DNA from: Bog-950 sp044228435
GTDB taxonomy: Bacteria; Bacteroidota; Bacteroidia; Chitinophagales; LD1
Length of the DNA: 64,000 nucleotides
Assembly: GCA_044228435.1 (NCBI GenBank)
Contig: JBGAUW010000003.1
Coordinates: forward strand, 62,001 to 126,000
Direction: 5' to 3'
The first letter of the stretch is position 1. Every line of letters starts with the position of its first letter. The notes under the pieces are model-generated. The model ran no database searches. It saw nothing but the letters and a program-made list of their open reading frames with translations, and was not told the origin of the DNA. The position numbers and the translations under genes were made by a program. Below, piece by piece: positions 1 through 7,920 of this stretch.

Positions 1-168
1 TTTTGAAATTCTAAGGGTGCCATATGTAGTAATATTAGTTCCGTTTGGGTCAGAATGAGTTTCTGAAACAACATAAGTTCCGGTTACCGATTTAAGTAAC
101 GCATCCTTTTTACAGGCTGTAATTGAAAGCAATAAGACTATTAATAAAAAGAAAGTAGTGGTTTTCAT
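1..168 (-). CDS. Lipoprotein, N-terminal part (cut by window edge)
   Basis: The first 56 codons are present and the rest lies outside the window. Translation gives a charged start, a hydrophobic stretch of about 15 residues and a lipobox (SITAC-KK), so the product should be a lipid-anchored envelope protein. After the cysteine comes KKDALLKSVTGTYVV..., which resembles the start of many small Bacteroidota lipoproteins with a lipocalin-like or beta-sandwich domain. The function cannot be told from this fragment. It reads away from the RAYT region to its right. Confidence 0.7.
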   Translation of the reverse strand, partial: MKTTTFFLLIVLLLSITACKKDALLKSVTGTYVVSETHSDPNGTNITTYGTLRISK

Positions 169-248
169 GCAGGCAATTTGGGCAATAAAAATACGCTATG
201 TAAGTGAGGGTTGCAATTAGGTTGCTGTCAGAGGAGTTTAAGATATAA

Positions 249-315
249 AACATCCGAAGTTGAAAAAACTTCGGATGTTGAGCTGACTTCCGAAGTTTTT
301 TCAACTTCGGAAGTC
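249..315. repeat. REP/BIME-like pair of hairpins, left of RAYT
   Basis: Two perfect inverted repeats sit 5 nt apart. The first (249-279) has a 13-bp stem, AACATCCGAAGTT, and a 5-nt loop. The second (285-315) has a 13-bp stem, GACTTCCGAAGTT, and a 5-nt loop. Both stems share the core TCCGAAGTT and differ only near the base. Paired hairpins beside a RAYT gene match the REP/iREP (BIME) layout known from RAYT systems. That these are this RAYT's substrate is inferred. Confidence 0.85.
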
Positions 316-335
316 TTAGGAGTGGGGACTTGAAT

Positions 336-884
336 TTATTCAGGCAAATTGTGCTCTATCCAATCGTTGCCGCGATAAGCTTTATGGGCATCAACAAATT
401 TTTGTTTGCCTCCAAACCACCCTACTATTTCATCGCGCTTTACCTTTGTAGGTACATCGCTCAACATAGCGTTGTACGAACTGTACTTCCAATCGGCGGG
501 AGCATCGCAAAGATTTGCCTTTACCGGATTTAAATGGATATAAGCTACAACAGTAGTAAAGTGAGAATCATTAGCTATAGCATCCTTTTTATACTTCGCT
601 TGAAAAATACCTCCCTTGCGCTCGTAAGCAGCATTTATGGATTTGGCATAACTGATAAACAAATTCTTAAAGCCCTTTTCAATAATGTCAGAGCCTGCTG
701 TTGCACGAATAAAGAAGTGAAAATGAGTAGGCATTAGGCAGTATGACAAAACATCCACTTTTTCGGCCAGATAAAAAACAAACCTATCCATGAAGTAACG
801 ATAGTTCTCATCGCTTTTGTACAGCAATTCCTGGTTGATACTTCTGTTATAAACATGGTAAAGGCCACCTTGCTCAAATTGCAT
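336..884 (-). CDS. REP-associated tyrosine transposase (RAYT, Y1/HUH family)
   Basis: The 182-residue protein has the HUH-endonuclease signature of the IS200/RAYT family: MPTHFHFF with metal-binding His54 and His56. The likely catalytic tyrosine, Tyr79, lies in ISYAKSINAAYERKG. The family motifs IFQAKYKK and AYIHLNPVKANL follow. RAYTs are single-copy relatives of IS200 transposases that nick and join DNA at REP hairpins. This one is bracketed by hairpin pairs on both sides (249-315 and 937-1049), so gene and repeats form one unit between a lipoprotein gene and carB. The start at 884 (MQFEQGGLYHVYNR) matches the usual N terminus. No truncation is visible. Confidence 0.93.
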   Translation of the reverse strand: MQFEQGGLYHVYNRSINQELLYKSDENYRYFMDRFVFYLAEKVDVLSYCLMPTHFHFFIRATAGSDIIEKGFKNLFISYAKSINAAYERKGGIFQAKYKKDAIANDSHFTTVVAYIHLNPVKANLCDAPADWKYSSYNAMLSDVPTKVKRDEIVGWFGGKQKFVDAHKAYRGNDWIEHNLPE

Positions 885-936
885 GAAATGAAGATACAGA
901 ACTTCGTATTTGGAAAAAGATGTGTGGGTTTAAAGA

Positions 937-967
937 AACAACTGAAGTTGGGAAAACTTCGATTGTT
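937..967. repeat. Degenerate REP-like hairpin
   Basis: The arms AACAACTGAAGTT and AACTTCGATTGTT pair over 13 positions except for two adjacent mismatches, with a 5-nt loop. This has the same geometry as the perfect hairpins nearby (13-bp stem, 5-nt loop, GAAGTT core). It looks like a decayed copy of the same element, just upstream of the RAYT start. Confidence 0.65.
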
Positions 968-983
968 GGGCACACTAAACAAA

Positions 984-1049
984 AACATCCGAAGTTGAAA
1001 GAACTTCGGATGTTGGGCATACTTCCGAAGTTTTTTCAACTTCGGAAGT
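984..1049. repeat. REP/BIME-like pair of hairpins, right of RAYT
   Basis: This is a second copy of the pair at 249-315. Hairpin 984-1014 has the 13-bp stem AACATCCGAAGTT and loop GAAAG. Hairpin 1021-1049 has the 12-bp stem ACTTCCGAAGTT and loop TTTTC. The two hairpins keep the same order and nearly the same spacing as on the left. The copy ends 17 bp beyond the carB stop codon and could also end carB transcripts. Confidence 0.85.
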
Positions 1050-1065
1050 CCTAGAAATATCGACA

Positions 1066-3924
1066 CTACCTGCTCAAAAACATGCTCTTCTTCTTCACCA
1101 AATCGCGGAAGTAAGGGTCCCAGAGGTCTTTAATAAAGCGGATGGCTTCGCCGGTGCTTTTCATTTCGGGGCCCAGCTCGCGGCTTACACCCGGGAATTT
1201 ATCGAAGCTGAATACCGGTTCTTTAATAGCGTAGCCAATCAGTCGTTTAAAGTAGGTAAAGTCCTTAATCTTATTGGTGCCCAACATTATTTTGGTAGCG
1301 TAGTTAAGGTAAGGGATGTTATAGGCTTTGCATATAAACGGTGTAGTGCGGCTGGCGCGCGGGTTAGCTTCTATTACATACACCTTCTCATTTTTAATGG
1401 CAAACTGTATGTTTATTAAGCCGCGTATCTCAAGCGCTTTAGCAATGCGGCGTGTATAGTCGCGCATTTGGTGCTGCACACTCTCGCTCAGGTTAAACGG
1501 AGGCAACATGGCGTTGCTATCACCGCTATGTATACCGGCAGGCTCAATGTGTTCCATTACGCCCATAATCTCTACCTGCTCGCCATCGTAAATGGCATCT
1601 ATCTCTGCTTCTTCTGCACGGTCTAAGAAGTGGTCAATCAAAATGTTGTTATCGGGGAAGAATTTCAAAATCTTCACCACCGCATCTAACAGTTCATCAT
1701 CGTTGATTACAATACGCATGCGCTGCCCGCCTAACACATAGCTTGGGCGCACCAGTACAGGATAGCCTACAGTGTGCGCAGCCTCCAAAGCCTCTTCGGC
1801 ATTTTTTGCGGCGGCATACGGAGGATAAGGAATATCGAGGCTCTTAAGCATATCGCTAAAGCGCTCGCGGTCTTCGGCAATGTCCATGGCATCGTAACTG
1901 CTGCCAATAATCTTTATGCCGTTATCGTGCAGGTTCTTCGAAAGCTTAAGCGCCGTTTGTCCGCCCAATTGCACTATTACACCTTCCGGTTTTTCGTGCT
2001 CAATCAGTTCGCGCAGGTGCTCCCAAAACACCGGTTCAAAATAAAGCTTGTCAGCAATATCGGGGTCGGTACTAACTGTTTCGGGGTTGCAGTTCATCAT
2101 AATGGCTTCGTAACCTGCTTCCTTAATAGCTAATACACCGTGCACACAGCAGTAATCAAACTCAATACCCTGGCCAATCCGGTTAGGGCCGCTGCCCAAT
2201 ACAATCACTTTCTTCTTTGCCGAAACTTTGCTCTCATTCGTTTCCAGCGAAGTGCTGGTAACCGAGTTTTTTTCAAATGAAGAGTAGTAGTAAGGTGTTT
2301 GCGCTGCAAACTCTGCCGCGCAGGTATCTACCAGCTTGTAAATACGCTTTACGTTCAGGTCTTTGGTGCGGTAGTAGTAAACTTCATCTTCGGTAGCCGA
2401 TAACAGGTAAGCCAGTTGCAAATCGGAATATCCTTTCTGCTTCAGGTCGAACATTTCATCTGCACCAATATCTTTTAAATGCTTTTTGCGCAGGCCTTTT
2501 TCGGTATCTACCAGTTCCACTATCTGGTGTATAAACCAAGGGTCTATGCGGGTTACATCCTGTATGGTTTTGCCGGGCACACCCAGTTTAAGGGCATCGT
2601 AAATACGGAAAATACGGTCCCAGCTGGCTTCTTTAATGCCTTGTAGCATATCGTTTGCGCTAACCCATTGTTTGCCATCGGCGCCTAAGCCTATCCGGTT
2701 GTTTTCAAGGCTCTGGCAAGCCTTCTGCAAAGCCTCCTGGAAACTTCTTCCTATAGCCATCACCTCTCCTACTGCTTTCATTTGCAGGCCAAGGGTTTCG
2801 TCGCAGCCGGCAAACTTATCAAAGTTCCACCGCGGTATTTTTACAATCACATAATCCAAAGCCGGTTCGAAAAATGCCGAAGTAGTTTTTGTGATTTGGT
2901 TTTTTAGTTCATCTAAATGGTAGCCAATTGCCAGCTTAGCTGCAATTTTAGCAATAGGGTAACCGGTTGCTTTGCTGGCTAATGCCGATGAACGCGAAAC
3001 ACGCGGGTTCATTTCAATTGAAATAATATCCTCGGTAAGCGGGTCTATAGCAAACTGAATATTGCAACCACCGGCAAAGCCCGGCAGGTCGGTAATCATG
3101 CGCTTGGCATAATCGCGCATTCGCTGGTAGGCGGTATCGCTAAGAGTCATAGCCGGTGCTACTGTAATAGAGTCGCCGGTGTGTATGCCCATCGGGTCAA
3201 AATTCTCTACGGTGCATATTACCACAAAGTTGCCTACAATATCTTTCATCACTTCAAGCTCAAACTCTTTCCAACCCAACACCGCTTTTTCTACCAACAC
3301 CTCGTGCGTTGGCGAAGCCGCCAACCCACGTTGAAGTTTTTCGTCAAACTCTTCTTTAGTATGTACAAAAGAGCCACCTGAGCCACCCAATGTAAACGAA
3401 GGACGGATTACCAGCGGGAATCCTGTTTTTTGTGCAGCCTCTTTACCTTCTAACACCGAGTTGCAGGTAATACCCGGCGCTACACCTATACCCAACTCAA
3501 TCATCCACTGGCGATATTGCTCGCGGTCTTCGGTTTTTTGTATCGCTTTAAAATCGGCGCCCAACACGGTTACGTTAAATTTTTGCCACAAACCAAGCTC
3601 GTAGGCCTCCATACACAGGTTAAGCGCGGTTTGCCCACCCATGGTTGGCAACACCGAGTCAATTATGTGGCCACGCGTTTTCTGCTCCTCCAGTATTTTT
3701 ATAACACTCTCAATAGTAATGGGTTCCAGGTAAACATTGTCGGCCACCACGGGGTCGGTCATAATGGTAGCGGGGTTGCTGTTTAGCAGGGTTACCTCTA
3801 TACCCTCTTCGCGCAGCGAGCGGGCCGCCTGCGAGCCTGAATAGTCAAACTCGCACGCCTGACCGATAACAATAGGGCCGGAGCCGATAATAAGGGTGTG
3901 CTTAATGGCAGAATTCTTAGGCAT
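1066..3924 (-). CDS. carB: Carbamoyl-phosphate synthase large chain
   Basis: Makes carbamoyl phosphate from bicarbonate, ATP and glutamine-derived ammonia for pyrimidine and arginine synthesis, together with CarA (not in this window). The protein has the duplicated CarB layout: GSGPIVIGQACEFDYSG near the N terminus and its repeat GSGPNRIGQGIEFDY near residue 572, each followed by an ATP-grasp domain. I chose MPKNSAIKHTLIIG (3924), because the 28 residues possible upstream are not family-like. The chain of 952 residues ends shortly after the second synthetase domain. It lacks the C-terminal MGS-like allosteric domain of about 120-140 residues found in the E. coli enzyme, as in many flavobacterial/chitinophagal CarB proteins. 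UMP/ornithine control of the enterobacterial kind is therefore not expected. Confidence 0.95.
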   Translation of the reverse strand: MPKNSAIKHTLIIGSGPIVIGQACEFDYSGSQAARSLREEGIEVTLLNSNPATIMTDPVVADNVYLEPITIESVIKILEEQKTRGHIIDSVLPTMGGQTALNLCMEAYELGLWQKFNVTVLGADFKAIQKTEDREQYRQWMIELGIGVAPGITCNSVLEGKEAAQKTGFPLVIRPSFTLGGSGGSFVHTKEEFDEKLQRGLAASPTHEVLVEKAVLGWKEFELEVMKDIVGNFVVICTVENFDPMGIHTGDSITVAPAMTLSDTAYQRMRDYAKRMITDLPGFAGGCNIQFAIDPLTEDIISIEMNPRVSRSSALASKATGYPIAKIAAKLAIGYHLDELKNQITKTTSAFFEPALDYVIVKIPRWNFDKFAGCDETLGLQMKAVGEVMAIGRSFQEALQKACQSLENNRIGLGADGKQWVSANDMLQGIKEASWDRIFRIYDALKLGVPGKTIQDVTRIDPWFIHQIVELVDTEKGLRKKHLKDIGADEMFDLKQKGYSDLQLAYLLSATEDEVYYYRTKDLNVKRIYKLVDTCAAEFAAQTPYYYSSFEKNSVTSTSLETNESKVSAKKKVIVLGSGPNRIGQGIEFDYCCVHGVLAIKEAGYEAIMMNCNPETVSTDPDIADKLYFEPVFWEHLRELIEHEKPEGVIVQLGGQTALKLSKNLHDNGIKIIGSSYDAMDIAEDRERFSDMLKSLDIPYPPYAAAKNAEEALEAAHTVGYPVLVRPSYVLGGQRMRIVINDDELLDAVVKILKFFPDNNILIDHFLDRAEEAEIDAIYDGEQVEIMGVMEHIEPAGIHSGDSNAMLPPFNLSESVQHQMRDYTRRIAKALEIRGLINIQFAIKNEKVYVIEANPRASRTTPFICKAYNIPYLNYATKIMLGTNKIKDFTYFKRLIGYAIKEPVFSFDKFPGVSRELGPEMKSTGEAIRFIKDLWDPYFRDLVKKKSMFLSR

Positions 3925-4115
3925 GTTGTAGTGGCGGTGTTTGCAGCTTTCGGAATTGAAAGGCAATGCATCCCGCGGTCGGGGTGCGAATATAGAAAAT
4001 GAGCACAATTAGCCGCCGTACAGGCCTAAAAACCGCCAGCGAAATTATTAGGGGCATGTTGGTATTTACTTTGGTGCATTTACGGCGGCGTTTGCATATT
4101 CGCGCTTTACTTTTT

Positions 4116-5273
4116 ATGGGTCTTAGTCCGCTGCTTATTATCTCCGTTATTTTTGCCTTCCTCTATTTTTTAATGGTGATGTACTTTTTTGCGGGGTGGC
4201 TAAGGCTAAAAAAGGCTACTGCCGATAATGGGCCGAAGACTGCCAACCAGCCTTTTGTTTCTATTGTAATACCCACCCGCAACGAAAGTGAGAACATAAA
4301 AGCTTGCCTGGAAAGCATTTTTAAGCAAAACTACCCGGCCGATAAATTTGAAGTAGTGGTGGTAGACGATTACAGCACAGACCCTACCCTGCGCTTTGCC
4401 CGGGAGGTAGAGCAACCCAATCTGCTGGTGCTGGATTTAATGCAATACTTAGGAGACCCCGGCGAGTATTTTCCGAATAAAAAGAAGGCGCTAGCCCTGG
4501 GCATTAAAAACACCAAAGGCGAATTAATTATTACTACCGATGGCGATTGCCAGGTTGGCCCCAACTGGTTAAGCAGCATGGTTAGCTACTATCAGCAAAA
4601 CGACTATAAACTGCTAACCGGACCGGTTTTAATGAAACCCGCTTATTGGCCCCTGCAAATTTTTCAGCAGTTGGATGTAATGAGCCTTTTGGGCATTACC
4701 GGCGCTACCATCCGCCATGGCATGCCAACCATGTGCAACGGCGCCAACCTGATGTATGCTAAAAAAACTTTTTTAGAGGTAGAGGGCTTTAAGGGCAACC
4801 ACGATGTGCCTACCGGAGACGATGTGTTTTTAATGCAGAAAATAAATGAGCGCTACCCGGGTTCTATCGGTTTTGTAAAGAATTACGAGGCCTGCGTTTT
4901 TACAAAGCCCGAACCCGGCCTGGGCAAACTTATAGCCCAGCGTATTCGCTGGATTTCGAAATCATCTCACTTTAGCGACTTTAAGGTAACCGCCATCCTT
5001 TACTTTGCTTACTTTTTTAACCTGCTTATAATTGTAGATGGCATTTATGCCCTGCAATTAACCGAAATGGTTTGGCTGCCCGTGGCAATTTTAGGCGGCA
5101 CCAAGCTGTTCGCCGACCTTTTATTCAGCATTCCTGTTACAATTTTCTTCCGTAAATGGTATATGCTTTTACTTTTACCACTTACCGAGGTTTTTCATGT
5201 GCTGTATGTGGTGTTTATAGGGCCACTTAGCTTAACAGGCAGGTACCGCTGGAAGGACCGGAAAATAAAATAG
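4116..5273 (+). CDS. Membrane glycosyltransferase, family 2
   Basis: An inverting GT-A glycosyltransferase: IVIPTRNESENI opens the nucleotide-binding fold, followed by VVDDYSTDP, a metal-binding TDGDC, TGDDVFL (catalytic Asp) and QRIRW (the QxxRW acceptor motif of processive-type GT2 enzymes). One membrane helix precedes the catalytic domain and two to three follow it, so the active site is cytoplasmic. The acceptor is unknown; cell-surface polysaccharide or glycolipid is likely. The frame is open from 3999. I prefer the ATG at 4116 (MGLSPLLIISVIF), which puts the helix right after the start and follows a TACTTTG box near 4067; M at 4056 is possible. Confidence 0.85.
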   Translation: MGLSPLLIISVIFAFLYFLMVMYFFAGWLRLKKATADNGPKTANQPFVSIVIPTRNESENIKACLESIFKQNYPADKFEVVVVDDYSTDPTLRFAREVEQPNLLVLDLMQYLGDPGEYFPNKKKALALGIKNTKGELIITTDGDCQVGPNWLSSMVSYYQQNDYKLLTGPVLMKPAYWPLQIFQQLDVMSLLGITGATIRHGMPTMCNGANLMYAKKTFLEVEGFKGNHDVPTGDDVFLMQKINERYPGSIGFVKNYEACVFTKPEPGLGKLIAQRIRWISKSSHFSDFKVTAILYFAYFFNLLIIVDGIYALQLTEMVWLPVAILGGTKLFADLLFSIPVTIFFRKWYMLLLLPLTEVFHVLYVVFIGPLSLTGRYRWKDRKIK

Positions 5274-5310
5274 CTTAGCCCCGTATAGCAAAAATACATT
5301 CGCGCAATTA

Positions 5311-6465
5311 GTGGCAATAACCAAACAACATACAAGCACCTCTCTTAACCAAAAGGCCTGGAAACGGCTGAAGCGGAATAAGAGCGCCATGTTTGGTTTA
5401 AGCACCGTCGTGCTTGCTTTTTTACTCTCCATATTTGCTTATGTAGTAGCACCTGACAATTCACCCAGCGGTAACGAACAGATTTTGCAATTGGAAACCC
5501 ATCAACCGGGCTTTGCCATTGATATATTAAAAAAACGCCGCACCGAAGCGCCGGCTACCGGTATTATTAAGGGCTTAACCGATGGCTTTGTAAAGGGCTA
5601 CGAACCTATACCAGTGCTTAGCTACGAAGTAAAAGGAGATAGTGTTACTTATAACGAATACCGCGGCCGCAGTTTTAGGCCTGAGCAAAAAACAACGGCC
5701 ATAAGCGACTTGGCAGCAAGACCGGTAAGCAACATCAGCCAAAAAGATTTTGAAAAGGAGTTTGTAGCCCACCGTAAATTCTGGCTGGGCACCGATAAGT
5801 TTGGCCGCGATATTCTTTCGCGCCTTTTAATAGGCGTACGCGTTTCGCTTTCGGTGGGATTAATATCGGTAATTATATCGCTGATAATAGGCATTGTGCT
5901 GGGCGCGTTGGCCGGCTATTTTAGGGGTTGGACAGATGAGGTGATTATGTGGGTGATTAATGTGTTTTGGAGTATACCTACCCTGCTTTTGGCAATGGGG
6001 CTTTATATTAGTGCAGGTAGCCTGATAGAAAATAAACTGGTAATGATTTTTATTGCCGTAGGTCTTACCATGTGGGTAGAAACCGCACGTATTGTGCGTG
6101 GACAGTTTCTCTCTATCCGCGAAATGGAATTTGTAGCTGCGGCCAAAAGTTTAGGGTATACTAACACGCGCATTATCTTCAAACACATTCTGCCAAATAT
6201 TCTGGGGCCAATAATAGTGGTTGCCTGCAGTAATTTTGCCAGCGCTATATTGGTAGAAAGCGGCTTAAGTTACATTGGCCTTGGCATACAGCCACCGGCA
6301 CCAAGCTGGGGCAGTATGTTAAATGAATACAAAGATTTTATTGATACCAATAAGGCCTACCTGGCGCTGTTTCCGGGCCTGGCTATTATGCTGTTGGTAT
6401 TGGCCTTTAACCTGGTAGGTAATGGCCTGCGCGACGCGCTGGATGTAAAGGGTCAGCTGGATTAA
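5311..6465 (+). CDS. ABC transporter permease, DppC/OppC type
   Basis: A membrane-spanning subunit of a peptide/nickel-type ABC importer. Residues 1-45 carry a polar start and the first helix (OppC_N-like: AWKRLKRNKSAMFGL). A periplasmic insert of about 130 residues, long for the family, follows. The BPD_transp_1 domain contains the EAA loop EFVAAAKSLGYTNTRIIFKHILPN that contacts the ATPase. The start is GTG at 5311; the first ATG in frame (5389) would remove the family N terminus. No DppB partner, ATPase or binding protein is adjacent, so the other subunits must be encoded elsewhere. Confidence 0.87.
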   Translation: MAITKQHTSTSLNQKAWKRLKRNKSAMFGLSTVVLAFLLSIFAYVVAPDNSPSGNEQILQLETHQPGFAIDILKKRRTEAPATGIIKGLTDGFVKGYEPIPVLSYEVKGDSVTYNEYRGRSFRPEQKTTAISDLAARPVSNISQKDFEKEFVAHRKFWLGTDKFGRDILSRLLIGVRVSLSVGLISVIISLIIGIVLGALAGYFRGWTDEVIMWVINVFWSIPTLLLAMGLYISAGSLIENKLVMIFIAVGLTMWVETARIVRGQFLSIREMEFVAAAKSLGYTNTRIIFKHILPNILGPIIVVACSNFASAILVESGLSYIGLGIQPPAPSWGSMLNEYKDFIDTNKAYLALFPGLAIMLLVLAFNLVGNGLRDALDVKGQLD

Positions 6466-6534
6466 TTTTGAGTGAAAAACTATATTTATTGCCTTACGTA
6501 GAATAGATTTGATACATTCAGTTTAGAATTTCAC

Positions 6535-7800
6535 ATGTCGCAGCCACAACCACAATTTTCTGAACTCGATTTTTTTAAAAAGCGCCTTGGCAGTACCGAG
6601 CGCCTGCTGGCTGTAAAACAGCAGCAGATTGATTCGCTGCTGGAGATTACGCGTGCGGTTAATAATAACATGCCTATAACGGCGCTTACCCGCATTTACG
6701 AGAACATATTGCATGCGCAGCTGGGGGTTACTAAAATCGCCCTCTTCATCCGCGAAACCGATGAGAAATGGATGTGCATTACGCCCGGCGAATTACCGAG
6801 CAGTGTAACCAACTACGATGTGCAGGCTAAGTTTGCGCTTTTTACATTTACCACACCGGTAGCCGCTATAAAAGATGAGGTGCTTACAGCCTTCGAATTT
6901 TTAATACCGGTAATGCATAAAAAAGAACCGGTTGGCTTTGCACTGGTTGGCCCCTTTGGCAATGACCAAAGTGATACTAAAGACGAGAAACTAAAGTTTA
7001 TACAAACCATCACCAACATTATTGTGGTGGCTAACGAGAATAAGAAGCTGTTTAAAACCCAGATTGACCAGTTGGTAATGCAGAAGGAGCTAAAGCTGGC
7101 CGCCGATATGCAAAACATGCTGGTGCCAAGCAAACTGCCTAACAACGAACAAATAGAGGCCTCGGCATTTTATAAGCCCCATAAAAACATTGGCGGCGAT
7201 TACTACGACTTTATACAAATAGACGAGCACGAAGTTGGTTTTTGTATTAGCGATATATCTGGCAAGGGTATACCGGCGGCCATACTTATGGCTAACTTTC
7301 AGGCCAACATGCGCATTTTGCTAACGCGCAAATACTCGCTGCAGCAGTTTATTGATATACTAAACGGTAAGGTGCTTGAAATTACCAAAGGCGAAAAATT
7401 TATTACGCTGTTTGTAGCCACCTACAATTACCAAACCCGCATGCTTACCTACGTAAATGCCGGGCACAATCCTTCTATATTATATAGCAACGGCAAGGTA
7501 GAGTTGCTGGACCAGGGCTGCACTATATTAGGTATGTTTAATACACTGCCTTACATAAGCTTTGGGGAGGTAGAAATAGAACCGGGCTCGCTATTAGTAA
7601 ACTATACCGATGGACTTTCGGAAGCCACCAATAACGACGGTAAACTTTTTGAAATAGAAGGCCTGATTGATTTTGTGAACGCCAACAACCAGTTACCGCT
7701 GGCCGACTTTAACAGCAAACTGATAGACCACGTAATAGCCTATAAGCAGGATACCGAATTTGATGACGATATCACCCTGCTAACGCTTCGCTTTAAATAA
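6535..7800 (+). CDS. SpoIIE/RsbU-type PP2C serine phosphatase with GAF-like sensor
   Basis: Residues 1-45 are likely helical. A GAF-like region follows to about residue 175, then a short coiled linker (QIDQLVMQKELKLAADMQ) that commonly joins sensor and phosphatase in RsbU proteins. The catalytic domain begins with NIGGDYYDF (about residue 217; metal-binding Asp) and continues with CISDISGKGIPAAILMA and NYTDGLSEA, ending with DDDITLL. Such phosphatases dephosphorylate anti-anti-sigma or STAS proteins in partner-switch pathways. No STAS or kinase partner is next to it, so the target is unknown. The protein appears cytoplasmic. Confidence 0.9.
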   Translation: MSQPQPQFSELDFFKKRLGSTERLLAVKQQQIDSLLEITRAVNNNMPITALTRIYENILHAQLGVTKIALFIRETDEKWMCITPGELPSSVTNYDVQAKFALFTFTTPVAAIKDEVLTAFEFLIPVMHKKEPVGFALVGPFGNDQSDTKDEKLKFIQTITNIIVVANENKKLFKTQIDQLVMQKELKLAADMQNMLVPSKLPNNEQIEASAFYKPHKNIGGDYYDFIQIDEHEVGFCISDISGKGIPAAILMANFQANMRILLTRKYSLQQFIDILNGKVLEITKGEKFITLFVATYNYQTRMLTYVNAGHNPSILYSNGKVELLDQGCTILGMFNTLPYISFGEVEIEPGSLLVNYTDGLSEATNNDGKLFEIEGLIDFVNANNQLPLADFNSKLIDHVIAYKQDTEFDDDITLLTLRFK

Positions 7801-7920
7801 GCAAATTAAGCCCCCAAGTATTTACTGACAACTTGATACCGCTAGCGGCAACGGCTGGCAATTCATCCTAAATGCCCATAATTATACCAAGGTTTGGCCC
7901 ACTGGTAAATTGCCCGTGGT

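Noticed and set aside
734..1066. 110-residue minus-strand frame across the REP hairpins
   Set aside because: It overlaps the RAYT start in another frame and translates the hairpins; no family resemblance.
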